A DNA stretch of 64,000 nt. Source: Dryococelus australis. Lineage: Eukaryota; Arthropoda; Insecta; Phasmatodea; Phasmatidae. Every line of letters starts with the position of its first letter. Positions within the stretch are counted from its first letter, which is position 1. The notes under the pieces were generated by a model. That model was given only the letters and a program-made list of their open reading frames with translations, was not told the DNA's origin and did no database searches. Where the stretch lies: the NCBI GenBank assembly GCA_029891345.1, contig CM056993.1:226406924-226470923 (forward strand), given 5' to 3'. This document shows positions 1 to 10,519 of this stretch, piece after piece. Made by a program: the position numbers and the translations under genes.

Positions 1-854
1 TTTATATATATTTCCTTTTTATTTTTTTTCTGAGTTTTAGTGGACATGCCATAGGTTTTTCATATTCAATAGATTATACATCTATAGATGAATCAATTTG
101 ATTTTCTATATTTGTATTTCATCAATTTTAATGGAATATTCATATCTATTTAATGCTTCTTCATTATTAAGCCCCATATTTTTATATTTAGATACTCTTT
201 GTGGATCTTTTTCTTCTGGAAACAATGCAGAATTTGCAAAAAAAAATATTTTTATCATCATTTTTAACATTTATGCATGCTTTATTATTTTTAATAACTT
301 CTCGTAGATCAATATATGATGATCCTCTTAATGGATTATAAATATTTATTTCTAATTGTATTCCAATTATTTTATCTAAAGACCATCCTGAACACTTTTT
401 TTAAAATTCAGATAACATTGTAAGTACTTCTTGTATTACGAATTTATAATTTTTTTAAATATCTCCAGCATTCAGTACTGTGCAATTGGCTGATTGAAAC
501 GTGAACAATTGTACTTGATTATTTTCTTGCTTATGGAAACTAGCAAATAATTAGTACTGGTTTTAAAAACTCTTAATATTTGAAGGATATTGTTTATTAT
601 CTCAAATATCTTATTTTTTGATGAAGTCAAAAAAGTAATGGGTTGTACTAACTTAAAAGTATTTTCAATGTTATATGTTGATATACTTTTCAGTGCTTTA
701 TTAACAAAGTACATTTTGTGGATTCTTGTTCTCTTTTTTTGTTAGCAAAATAATTATCATAGAATGGAAATATTTCATTTAGTTCTTTTTTATCTTCAGG
801 ATATAATACATTAATATCAAAGTCAGCTAAAGTCAAATTTGTAAAATTATTCAT
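1..854 (-). pseudogene. Polinton/adintovirus-like DNA polymerase B, N-terminal region (runs off window start)
   Basis: The minus strand, read from about 854 down to 1, encodes in several frames the region that precedes the endonuclease and exonuclease parts of large protein-primed family B polymerases of Polinton-like elements. An open stretch of about 53 codons starts at an ATG at 852-854. A block near 330-270 contains a Gly-Ser-Gly-Trp-Ser-Leu-like segment and the Cys-Ile-Asn-Val-Lys-Asn segment typical of this N-terminal module, and a further conserved block follows to about 60. The conserved Cys-Phe pair expected just after the Asn-Asp residues is absent here. At least three frame changes and several stops show that it is dead. 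Codon use is strongly AT-biased, like the remnant at 59400-63115, so both may come from one family. The protein-family assignment is from memory of insect elements; I am fairly sure of the family and unsure of the exact start. Confidence 0.6.
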
Positions 855-1174
855 TGTTCTTTTTATGTGCTTTCATTTTCACCCCTCATCTATAAACCTT
901 TGCATAACAAATTGTATAAGAGTTCTAATTAGATCGTTTTTCCTCAGTCTAGAAATATATTTTATTTTAAAAATATTAAGCAATGCGTCTCAACTTCCTC
1001 ACCCTCTCATCGTTCAACTTACTTGCTATAACAGCCTTCACATTTTAAAGTTGTATCTATAAGAATAACAAGTTTATAAATAAAATGTAAAAACAGATAT
1101 ACCGAATAAATAAAAAATAAGTGCTTAAATTACTGTATATACTGTATTTAAATTCTTGTTATGACGATAATTCT

Positions 1175-1501
1175 TCATATAATCACTAAAACATTTTCTG
1201 CATGTGTTTGAATATTGTCCTTGCTATTTTTATAAAGAGAAAATTGTTTTACAGATTTACTCTCATTACTCACTTTACGTGTTTTTATTGGATAATTGTC
1301 ATGATTTTCATTTGAATTGTCTAATGCTGTATTGTGTAATTTATATATTTCATACTTATTGAGAGATGCATTATAAACATATTTTCCACATTCACACATT
1401 ACTCTCTCTTTTATTAATTCATAACGACTACTAGCATATTCACTATAACATTTTTTAACAGACGTGAAAATGTTTATCTTTTGTATTTTTATGTGGTGCA
1501 A
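1175..1501 (-). CDS. Small ORF with Cys/His zinc-finger-like motif, Polinton-like element neighbour
   Basis: This 108-codon minus-strand ORF contains a Cys-X-Cys-Gly ... His segment (residues about 35-56) that resembles a short zinc-binding finger, followed by a polar, Asn/Lys/Ser-rich tail. It lies just upstream of, and in the same orientation as, the PolB N-terminal remnant at 1-854, and is divergent from the small gene at 1711-1975. Comparable single-finger segments sit at or before the start of PolB genes in insect Polinton-like elements (from memory). It could be a separate small gene or the first part of the polymerase gene separated by decay. Function is not established. The ATG at 1499-1501 is simply the first in the open frame. 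Confidence 0.35.
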   Translation of the reverse strand: MHHIKIQKINIFTSVKKCYSEYASSRYELIKERVMCECGKYVYNASLNKYEIYKLHNTALDNSNENHDNYPIKTRKVSNESKSVKQFSLYKNSKDNIQTHAENVLVII

Positions 1502-1710
1502 AACTTTCTATGTTTAATACTTTGCCACACCTTTTATATTATTTGTTATTATTTTCCATTTCGAGCATTGTTTCCATTTTATTACTTAAGAAAAACATTT
1601 TTTAAAGACAAAATGTATATTTTACTTCTATATTTTTGCAGTCTTATTAAATTTGTTTCCCTTTAAATAAAACAAATAAAAAAAGGGAGGCTTTGCTCAA
1701 CAGGTTGAAA

Positions 1711-1975
1711 AATTCATATGAATTGACTAAACTGTATGACCTAGAAGTTGATAAATGTTATAAAGCTACAGAATTTCATATATATGAAAATAAGTTTGGA
1801 AAAAATTTAATTGCATTCTAGATGGTAATTATAAAATCACTTTACGAGATCGCTAAGCAAAGATAATTGATGAAAAAAGCTTAAAAATGATGAATGAGAG
1901 GTGAGTTTTTATCCCATATAAAGGTTTACAAGAAATGAAAAACGGAAAAACTATGCATGATTTAGAATTTTCTTA
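1711..1975 (+). pseudogene. Small basic protein remnant of a Polinton-like element
   Basis: The plus strand encodes about 88 residues with one frameshift near 1818 and two in-frame stops. The order is Tyr-Glu-Leu-Thr-Lys-Leu, then Asp-Leu-Glu-Val-Asp-Lys, then a Lys-Phe-Gly-Lys block, then a Gly-Asn-Tyr-Lys-Ile-Thr-Leu block, ending before a stop near 1975. The composition and spacing resemble a short protein that accompanies PolB in insect Polinton/adintovirus-like elements; an OB-fold or DNA-binding role is only a guess. It is divergent from the minus-strand PolB remnant, so the two could have shared a promoter region around 1510-1700. I do not recognise a named family. Confidence 0.35.
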
Positions 1976-2209
1976 AAATGTAAATATTCTATAATTTTTA
2001 TATACCAATTATTTTTTTATATATTTAATCTGATTTGCTTGTTTTAGCCTTAGAAATGCTTGATTTTTTAATAACTTTGCTTGTTTTACCCTGTGTCAAA
2101 TCCTGCATGCTCATTTTTTTAAAAACTGCTAAAATGTTCTGTTTTTTTTTTTTTGCTTAAAATTGCCCGTTTTGAGAGCTCCTTTTCAAAAAAATATTTA
2201 AGAGTGTAA
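1976..2209. other. AT-rich spacer, no feature seen
   Basis: T-rich spacer with loosely repeated Gly-poor words around TTGCTTGTTTTA (2036-2095). No coding signal. Confidence 0.5.
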
Positions 2210-2375
2210 ATTTAGCACTCAATTATCTTGATTTTGGCTTTAATTTAGCACTCAATTACCTTGATTTTGGCTTTAATTTAGCACTCATTTACCTTGATTT
2301 TGGCTTTAATTTAGCACTCATTTACCTTGATTTTGGCTTTAATTTAGCACACAATTACTTTGATTTTGGCTTTAA
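2210..2375. repeat. 33-bp tandem repeat, five copies
   Basis: Five head-to-tail copies of a 33-bp unit that opens TTTAGCACTCAATTA and closes GATTTTGGCTTTAA. The copies differ at one to three positions each. The 33-bp period keeps one reading frame, but stops occur in all frames, so this is a minisatellite and not a protein repeat. Confidence 0.9.
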
Positions 2376-2876
2376 TTTACATGATTTACATGTTTTTTCA
2401 TCGAATTTCGGATTTTGAGCTTTTGCCTCTTTTTCTGTACTTTTAGACGAGATAACCCTATTTAGTGTACTGCATTCTTTTTTGTCAATTTAGAATAAAT
2501 AACCCCAAAAAATGTGCTGCCCTAGGATCGGCACTATACATCTACTTTTTCCGTAGAATGGTTTTTATATAAAACAATAATACTGCAATTAGTGCGATTT
2601 AGAAAACACTTTCCTAGTTCGCATCTTGGCGGATCTTAAATCGCAATTGGAACTTAAACCGCACCCTCATTTAATTAAATACTGATTGCTTTATTAAAAC
2701 AATAGGAAATACATCAATAACTGAATGTCATACACAGTATGACAATATTGTGAGAAACAAATACACGAAACATTGCAAACACAACGAAAATAATTAGTCC
2801 TACGCTGACTAGACTACTGGTTGGTATAAAATTTTATTATGAAGGCATCGTAGCAAGAAGCAATTAGTTTATGTTC
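2376..2876. other. AT-rich spacer, no gene seen
   Basis: No recognisable coding sequence. This stretch is the left flank of the retroviral element and might hold the remaining 3' part of the Tigger element found at 13853-15420, but I could not identify it. Confidence 0.4.
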
Positions 2877-3256
2877 TGCAAAAATCACATATGCACGTGA
2901 TAGTACACAGCACAAATCTCGTGTGCCCATTATAAAAACACTTCGCACATTTAACCATATCTTCCACTGTAGCAATACTGAGGCTATCTCCACTCAAATT
3001 CAAGAGTTTGTAGCATTAAAAAAGGACATAGTGAAAATGAAATGTATAGCAATGAGGCCAAGCCAAATTCCCACTCCAGCACCCTTACTACATGCATTAT
3101 GATAAAAATAATTATTGCATATAACAAAAATATAATGTAATTTAGGAATTTATAAGTAAATGAAGGTGTTAAATAAAGAAAAAAATATAAAGTTCAAAAT
3201 CAATCTAATAAATATAATATATTCTCCGACTCAACATGGGCTTACTACAACAAACA

Positions 3257-3640
3257 TATTATACAGGCAGTAAATGATAAGAGTTTAAAACTGTAAACAG
3301 CAGTGTACAGGGCAACGAGAAGAGCAATTCGATATAGGACACTTGTGGTCCATAGGGTCGGGAAATTACCGTAAAAGCGTTTGACGAATGTGTACTAAGT
3401 CACATAGAGCGTGCCGCTGTGGGCCCCACCTTAATCGACCTGCTGGTCAGCTGAAGCTAGTTTGTACAGAGGTTGAATCAGGCAGGAAATGTTTAGTAAT
3501 TGCTTTTGTTTGAAACACATGTTGCATTGTCACAATAGTACAGACAATTTACAGAAATCAGGTAAGAAAGTATGAAACTGCAAATGAAACACCTGTGTCA
3601 TAAACCGGAGTGTAAAACAAAACAAAAAAAAAGCAATCAT
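3257..3640. repeat. Left long terminal inverted repeat of the mariner-like element
   Basis: Reverse complement matches 4640-5020 over almost its entire length. Shared landmarks include CAGTGTACAGGG (3301), GACACTTGTGGTCCA (3338), GACCTGCTGGTCAGCTGAA (3439) and GTTTGAAACACATGTTG (3509), ending in GTGTAAAACAAAACAAAAAA. Divergence between arms is roughly 15-20 percent by eye. Confidence 0.85.
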
Positions 3641-3760
3641 GTTGCAATAGCCATACTTTAATTGAGTACGTATGTTACTGACAGCAGTTAATGTATTGGA
3701 CCCCTGTGCTCCATCACGTAGGAAACTACAGTATTCGTCACGTTGTAATGAAAGTGTTAC

Positions 3761-4620
3761 ATATAATGCGCCCGGCCGGTCTGGGCAGGGTCGTACCGCG
3801 CTGCAAGTCCAACATAGTTCATTAACATTCCCTTGGCCCTCACGAGTCAGAGTTGGAGCGTGTTGCAGAACATCCTGAGACCAGTACAGTACCCGGGTCG
3901 TCGCTGGCCAGCTTGGGATTTAGCACACAACTGTATGGGAAGTGCGGAAAGAACACGGCCACAATGCCTATCACAAGACAAAAGTGTACAAGCTCCACAC
4001 ACGGGATTATGGACCACGTGATTAGTTCTGGGAATAGTATAACGCACAATGCCGACGTGTATCTATGTTTCCCTTACTAATACTTTTCAATGACGAGGCT
4101 ACTTCTAATGAAAACGAGTTATTCAACTCGAAGAATGACATCCACTGGGTTACTGAAAACCCTCACACCTCCTACGAATGTGGCCGACAAGATAAATTTT
4201 AGGTGAATATTTGGGCAGGTATTTTAGGGGACCACATAATAAGACCCTACATCTTGCCAGATAATCTAACTGGACAAACGTATCTCGTTTTTCTGAGTGA
4301 GGTGTTACCAGAATTACTCAAAGATGTTCCTCTCGAAACACAAGCGAACATGTGGATACATCATGACGGCGAGCCAGCACATTAGGTCATATGAGTGTAA
4401 CATTTTCTCCATCAGACATAGCCGAATCGGTGGGTCGGGCGTTACAGTCCGTTTCCCTGGCCTACGAGGTCACCAGACTTAAATCCCCTGAATTTTTTCT
4501 TTTGAGGAAGTACGAGAGAGCTGGTTCATAGCACATGAGTCGTATCTGAAAAGGATCTCGTTGCTCGCAATGCCTGCTGTCAATAACATACGTACGCATT
4601 TAAAAGATGGCAATTACCAC
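3761..4620 (+). pseudogene. Mariner-like (DUF4817-associated) transposase remnant
   Basis: Decayed transposase of the insect mariner-like family whose members often carry a DUF4817 N-terminal helix-turn-helix. The first catalytic aspartate is in a Leu-Phe-Asn-Asp-Glu-Ala segment near 4081-4100. A Trp-Ala-Gly-Ile-Leu-Gly-Asp-His segment follows (4207-4233), then the second catalytic Asp in His-His-Asp-Gly-Glu-Pro-Ala-His (about 4360-4385). The third position lies in Ser-Pro-Asp-Leu-Asn-Pro-Leu-Asn (about 4474-4497), where the catalytic Asp is replaced by Asn. The helix-turn-helix part is missing or unreadable and several frameshifts are present. Its place between the long TIRs shows it is the element's own transposase. 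It is certainly inactive. Confidence 0.7.
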
Positions 4621-4639
4621 AAGATTGATTCGTTGCTTT

Positions 4640-5020
4640 TTTTTTTTGTTTTGTTTTACACTTCTGTTCATGACAAAGGTGTTTCACTTGCAATTGCATA
4701 CATTCTTTCCTGATTTCAGTAACTTGTCTCTAGTATTGTGACAATTCAACATGTGTTTCAAACAAAAGAAACTACTACACGTTTTCTGCCTGATTTGACC
4801 TCTGTACGAACCGGTTTCAGCTGACCAGCAGGTCAATTAAAGCCGGGCCCACAACAGAGCGCTACACGTGTTTTAGTACACATTTGTTAAGCGATTTACG
4901 GCTATTTCCCGACCCTCTGGACCACAAGTGTCTTGCATCAAATTACTTGTCTGGGAACCCTGTACACTGTTGTGTACAGTTGTATACACTTATCGTTTAC
5001 ATCACGTATATAATAAATTA
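4640..5020. repeat. Right long terminal inverted repeat of the mariner-like element
   Basis: Inverted partner of 3257-3640, running from TTGTTTTGTTTTACACTTC (about 4647) through CCCTGTACACTG (4958-4969) into an AT-rich end. Confidence 0.85.
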
Positions 5021-6399
5021 TAAGTTATTTATACATTGGTTATCAGTAAGTAGTTTTATTTCATGTTAGATTTTTATATATTATGTAAAATTTACCTTTT
5101 CTGATCCCACAAGAAAACCTTTCAAATAAAAATAAATACTATTTTTTCTTCAAAGGTACATTAACAACTTTCCGTGATTAAAAATGCAAAGTTGCAGGAC
5201 ATTCTCAAATGATATAACAATTTCGTTCATGATTGATTGAATAGAAAATTATCAAAATTGTACTCATTGATTAAATTTTGAGGTCGCAACCAGGCAGCGG
5301 TTCCTTTTATTCCATGCACATGACAAGAAAATTAAGACATATGCGGCTGAACTATCCTGGAATATGTTCCATCTTCGGTATATTCCTCTTGCCATTGCCA
5401 GCGAGATGTTACACCTGACAAAAAGAAATCAGGCAAGATGGTGCGACCTAATTTCAAGGAAAAAATTGCCATGTCTCAGACGCAAGGCAGCAGAATGGCC
5501 TCAGGACAGCATATTTACTGACCTAAACGGTCGACCGCGGTAAATATATAAATAACACAACAAATTAAGATGCACGGTCGTAAATAAACCATACTTCCGT
5601 TACGACAAACCAATGGATAAAGAATCACTCATCAAAAGTGGTAAATGTAGTGTGATTACACTATGAATACAAAAAAGCTGGTGCTCAATGAAATAGTCGG
5701 CCACACGATGACAAGTGTAGATGAACAAGAATGAAGTGGCGTGCGTTCAGAAAATACCAGATACTAGGACTGTTGTCAGGTCGCTTCATTAAACCACTGG
5801 TACAATTGATTCTTCAAGCGGTATTTTATAGTAATACCAGAAATATATTATGAAATAAATTTGACAGAAAGGAATCAAAATGAAATATAATTTACAGAAA
5901 ATACCATAAATATGAAAATCACTAATAAATATTTCGTCACAGAAATTACTTTTATTTTAACTCAAATATATTGTTAAGTTCACACACTAACTAAGATATG
6001 TGAATCAGTTGGAACACTAGTTTCAACCAAATCAGTATAAATGGTTACCTATAAATTTTAAAATAAAAAAGTAACGAAATCTTTCAATATTGCTAGGTAA
6101 ATATACAAAATTACAGAAACAGAGACCAAAAAATTTATCTGACTTTACTTTACATAGATATACAAAAGAAATGACTAGGTACTGGAAAAGAAGACAAAGA
6201 GCTTTGCCCTGAAAAAAAATTCCCAGAAAGGGGATACAAGTTCAAAATAACGCAGTTAATATAACGAATGTCAACAAAACGGCACCGTCTACTTCCTTTA
6301 AACGAGGCCACGGGATTTAAAGTGTGGCAACAACACACACTCTCACACACACACTAAAAAATGGACAATCAAGAGTTTAACACAGAATGCAAAAACAAA

Positions 6400-8220
6400 T
6401 TATTAACCATCGGTAGAAGTAGATGTAAGTAATAGCAAAGGAAGAATTACACATCCTTCCGGTAGAAGAGCAGGGAGGTCAGAAGATGGGGGAATTTCCT
6501 TGACATAGAATTTGGATTTAAACCAAAAATTCACGATTAGCGGGAAACAAAACACAGCAATAAAATATACAATAATGGGAAGGAGATTAAGGTTTTTTGG
6601 AGGTGGTGTAAGATGAGGGCGAAGGAGACCCAGGACATCGTGAAAGTTGGTACCTTGAGGGTGTGAAGCCAAGAGAGTATCTGATACCTGAACAAAGGAT
6701 TCATTCAGGGTAAGGTTAGGAGGAGACAAATTAACATGAAGTTATAGTGAAGGGCAGAACTCACATATCCAAAATGTCTTTAAAAAAATTACTTATATTA
6801 TCACAATGAAATGCATTGTTTATTAAACCAGTACATGAAAAAGCAAGCTTAAAAGAGGAAAAAAATTAGTAGTAGAGCTGCACAAGTAACTAACACTAAT
6901 GGTGGAATTAGAAGCAAATAAGCAATGAGAACAAGTTCTACGTAAAAAGGGGGGTTTGAATCTGATAACAGATTTACCACGATATTCAAAATATTACTTT
7001 CCTGTAAAAATGCTAAATCCACAGTTGTCTACATGTGCATCAAAGAAAGGAAATCAAGCAGAACATATTGTGATGCCATGAGTATTGTAGTTCAAAGAGA
7101 ATCATAGTTAACAGTATCAAAATGCCTAATATCCAAACTAACAATTTTAAATTCCAAAACACTCTTTTCAATATAGAATACAAAATTGAACGAGGAAAAC
7201 ATTACAATTTTCAAACGAACTGTTCATATTGGCCAAGGTATCGTTAACAGCAAGATTAAAATATGAATTGTGGATAATTTCCTGAACATTACTTAGACCA
7301 TTAAACACTCTTTTCAATATAGAATACAAAATTGAACGAGGAAAACATTACAATTTTCAAACGAACTGTTCATATTGGCCAAGGTATCGTTAACAACAAG
7401 ATTAAAATATGAATTGTGGATAATTTCCTGAACATTACTTAGACCATTAAACACTCTTTTCAATATAGAATACAAAATTGAACGAGGAAAACATTACAAT
7501 TTTCAAACGAACTGTTCATATTGGCCAAGGTATCGTTAACAACAAGATTAAAATATGAATTGTGGATAATTTCCTGAACATTACCTAGACCATAAAACTT
7601 ATATCAATTTTCATGTACAACTCCCACTTTCATGTAAAGTGGCCGGGTAATGAGCACTTGAATGTATTTTACAATGCTAAAAAAACAATCAGCACTTATC
7701 AAGGTCGTACTCAATTTGTAGTGTACACTAGTTTCTATTGCATTACGGATATCAAATATGTATAATATAGCATTTGTAAGGGCTTCATGGCACAGTGTAG
7801 TGTACCATTCAAATAAATTCTGAAACTTAAAATAATCATCCCATTAAGTGTGTCATACATAGCAAAAAAGAGGTTACGATACACAATTTTATAATGATAT
7901 AGATAGAATTTCTTAACAACAACAAGTAATATTAATTATCCTGTCTTTCAAATATTTGATGAGAATAATTTGGTTTGCCAAATTAGTAAAAATGTCATCC
8001 TGGGTGTTACCCAAATAATTTAGACACTGTTCATACAGGATTTGATCTTCACTATCTAAATTACCAAATGCAATTCTCAAAATTTTTTCCTCCAAGGCCA
8101 GTTAATGAACGTTTCGATCTCGATGGCAATAAAGAAGTAATGGTTTGAATTTCAGACTTGAAAGCAACATAACTGTTTTTCAGTTGTACTACAATCACAT
8201 CAGAATTTTGCCACAAATTG
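6400..8220 (-). pseudogene. env: Retroviral envelope gene (baculovirus F-like), broken
   Basis: Minus-strand envelope remnant. Near 8110 a furin-type basic tetrapeptide is followed by a Gly-rich stretch and a helical segment, the layout of the fusion subunit of errantivirus/baculovirus F-type envelope proteins that mediate membrane fusion. Near the other end (about 6560-6625) lies a hydrophobic stretch of about 20 residues, followed by a charged and proline-containing tail, consistent with a C-terminal membrane anchor and cytoplasmic tail. The fusion subunit is interrupted by frameshifts and by a triplicated 146-bp segment at 7160-7595. The surface subunit is almost entirely missing: integrase-like sequence continues to about 8225, directly against the cleavage-site region. 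It is not functional. Confidence 0.7.
7160..7595. repeat. 146-bp direct tandem repeat, three copies, inside env
   Basis: Copies start at 7160, 7306 and 7452 (each opening CACTCTTTTCAATATAG) and are almost identical. Because 146 is not a multiple of three, each copy shifts the env frame. Near-identity suggests amplification well after the provirus inserted. Confidence 0.95.
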
Positions 8221-9140
8221 GAAAAAAGGGTTATTGGGCAAGTAAGTGAAAACATGAATAAAAGGGCTTGTCTTATGGGACTCATGCTTAGCTAAGTCGA
8301 AAGCCTTTGCAACCAAGGAAGATTTTTGCCCCAATTAGAATACTCCGTTGCATGAAAAGCAATGAGATCTGAACGGAGGTTTCTGATGAAATGCTCCGCA
8401 TGTAAAGTTAGGGGATTGTATGGAGACAAGGTAATATGGCGAATGCCATAAATGAAACAAATTGTACAAAAAATTCTTTAAGTAAACTGGGGACAATTAT
8501 TGGACACAACTGATGACAGCACAACGAAATTTTGAAGGCATGTAGAGCTCGAACAGTGGATATAGCATTAGCCTTTCTCATTGGAATAAACAATTTAAAT
8601 TTGAAAACTGTATCTACACAAACTAATAACACATAACTGCCTCACCTACTTCTTGAAAATGGACCCAAGAAAATTAATAAAAAGCTTTTGCATACTTTTC
8701 AGCAAGATCTGAAGAGAGGAAACCTAGGTGTGTGTTTTAAGCAGGTTCGCTCAAAGCATAAAATTAACAATATTTAACTCGTTCTGAAATTTTCGCATCG
8801 ATGCCTTTCCAAATTCCCTAAATGATTTTGTGTGTGCCTAAAGGAGAATCTAGAGGCGACGAATGAAAATAATCAAAAACCGTGGGTTTTGGATGATGAG
8901 GCAACACATGTTATACATTGTCATGGGATTTGCAACATAAAGTACCTTTGGCCAGAAAATATAGTTTTTGTTGAACAGTGGATATTTATTTTGTAATAAT
9001 TTCGCTCAGTTCATCGTCCTTTCCTTGATGCTCCTCGATATTTGTAAATGCCGAAGGAAATACTACTAAAACACTGCAATTTCGAAGAACTTGAGACTCA
9101 TGACTAATTTTGGAATCAATGATAATGTGATAGAGGTCAT
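8200..9140 (-). pseudogene. pol: Retroviral integrase, zinc-binding and core domains (broken)
   Basis: From about 9010 downwards the minus strand encodes the His-His-Cys-Cys zinc-binding region followed by the start of the integrase core (8408-8632 is the longest open part, with an Asp in the Leu-Val-Cys-Val-Asp segment at its beginning). Fragments of the core continue to about 8225. The C-terminal domain is absent, and env sequence follows at once. The family role is insertion of viral DNA into the genome. Several frameshifts are present. Confidence 0.7.
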
Positions 9141-9146
9141 CAGCTA

Positions 9147-9790
9147 CTACATTGATCCTTTAATATGTTGCATCCTAAATTTAAAAAAAAATAATAGGAT
9201 CCTAACGACCCAACGGCCAATTTTACCAAGTTGCCATGGATGGGTCAAAAGCCAAGACAATGCCTGATTATCGGTTACCGGGAGGAATTCTGCATGGTCT
9301 AGATATTGTCGGAACTTTTTAATACCAAAATCTACCAAACATTCTAATTCATAAATAGACAATTATTTCTCCTGCGATGTGAGAATGTGGGATGCAAGTG
9401 AGATAGGTTTGGCAAACGCCATCTATTTTCTGATACAAGGCAGCTCCTACATCAGAGCTCGAAGCATCAGTCTGCAGGATTAATAATTTAGAAAAGTCCA
9501 ACATCCGAAGAACCGGAGGGTTCATAATGTCGTTCTTGAGAGTGTCGAAAGCTTTCTGTTGCCCCCCTTTTTTTTCCATTCTCTGAACAAATTTTACAGA
9601 TTGTTTACACCATGTTGATGAAGCAGCCTTCTCAGAAAGTTTAGAAATATATTTTCCAAAAAATGGCACCATTCCAAAAAACGATCAATGTCATTAATGT
9701 TCCACGGATGTGGTAAATCGTGAATAAATCTACTCCATTTGGGGTCAATGGAAACACCTTTTGAAGAAATCTCATGGACCAAAAAAAATA
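9147..9790 (-). pseudogene. pol: Reverse transcriptase thumb and RNase H (broken pol)
   Basis: The minus strand encodes the end of a Ty3/gypsy reverse transcriptase (thumb/connection, about 9790-9560) and an RNase H domain with an Asp-Ala-Ser-Ser segment (about 9465) and the typical Asp-Asn-Gln-Ala-Leu segment (about 9265). There is one frameshift near 9640 and another near 9360. The fingers and palm, including the Tyr-X-Asp-Asp motif, are not present: only about 200 bp separate the protease from the thumb. This is an internal deletion, not simple decay. Confidence 0.8.
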
Positions 9791-9794
9791 TTTT

Positions 9795-10470
9795 ATATAT
9801 AACAAAGTCCTAATTCTAAAATGCGAAACTTAGGAAATTGTACACAAATATTCTTTATTGCGAGAAGCTGTGTGTATTCCAAATGTGCAAATGGGTCAAC
9901 AATGCCCTTTGACTCAGTACTATTCAGATGAGAGTGGTGGACTTTGTTAATTTTTGGCAAAAATTAATTAGTTGAGTGGAGGAAATTTAAGAAATGTTTT
10001 ATGCCTGAATATACAAAATATGTCCCGTGGGTGCCACTAAATCAGCTCCTAAAATGAAGGACAAGATAAAGCTTTTAGAAACTAAGCATTTGTGCATCCA
10101 GATGAAATGCATAATCTTTAATTTAAGAGTTGCACAACACAAAATATGTAAAGTTTCATTGGAATCAGTGTAACACTGATTTTGACAAGGTTCAACTGAT
10201 TTTACAAACTTTAAAGCTATCAATTGGTCAAAAAGTTAACCAGCAATAATAGTGCGCGCAGATAATGAGTCTACAAGAAAATTAACTGACAAAGTTCCAA
10301 CATTCACTTCAATGCGAGGAGTAGTAATTCTTTGTACATCCACTATATTAAAAAAAAAATTATTTGAAATGTCTTATATAGTTTTTTCACCCTACAGTTG
10401 TCATAAGGACCAAAACGATGTTGAAGGCATTGACAATGATTTACCTTTCGTACTAAGTGAACATTGATTT
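9795..10470 (-). pseudogene. pol: Retroviral aspartic protease and start of pol (broken)
   Basis: The open stretch 9999-10223 on the minus strand contains the segment typical of the C-terminal half of a gypsy-class aspartic protease (Phe-Ile-Leu-Gly-Ala-Asp, about 10030-10050). Between 9980 and 9795 a short linker resembling the lead-in to reverse transcriptase continues until the deletion junction near 9790. The catalytic Asp-Thr/Ser-Gly triad could not be read with confidence. Confidence 0.55.
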
Positions 10471-10519
10471 GTGAATTGGTGAAGGTGCCAGCTTGGTGGG
10501 AATGAATGCTTACACTGCA

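Larger units (their letters stand above)
3257..5020 (+). mobile_element. Mariner-like DNA transposon with long terminal inverted repeats, inserted in the LTR
   Basis: A 1.76-kb insertion with inverted repeats of about 380 bp at each end (3257-3640 and 4640-5020) around a decayed transposase on the plus strand. The uninterrupted right LTR (12575-12625) supplies the empty site, so the insertion post-dates the provirus. TIRs this long are unusual for IS630/Tc1/mariner elements, which mostly have tens of base pairs. I could not fix a target-site duplication because the junction is AT-rich and diverged. Confidence 0.8.
2877..6285 (-). repeat. Left (3') LTR of the retrovirus, interrupted by a transposon
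   Basis: The flanks 2877-3257 and 5021-6285 align in order with 12164-13852. The homology stops sharply after the words AACAAAACGGCA (6285) here and ATCAAAACGGCA (13852) on the right, and in the minus sense both begin TGCCGTTTTG. The uninterrupted LTR would be about 1.65 kb, long for the class. Just outside 6285, in the minus sense, lies a short purine-rich run (AAAGGAAG near 6295) that could be the remains of the polypurine tract. Confidence 0.8.

Noticed and set aside
10252-10467. Plus-strand ORF in the retrovirus
   Set aside because: It is the opposite strand of the protease region.
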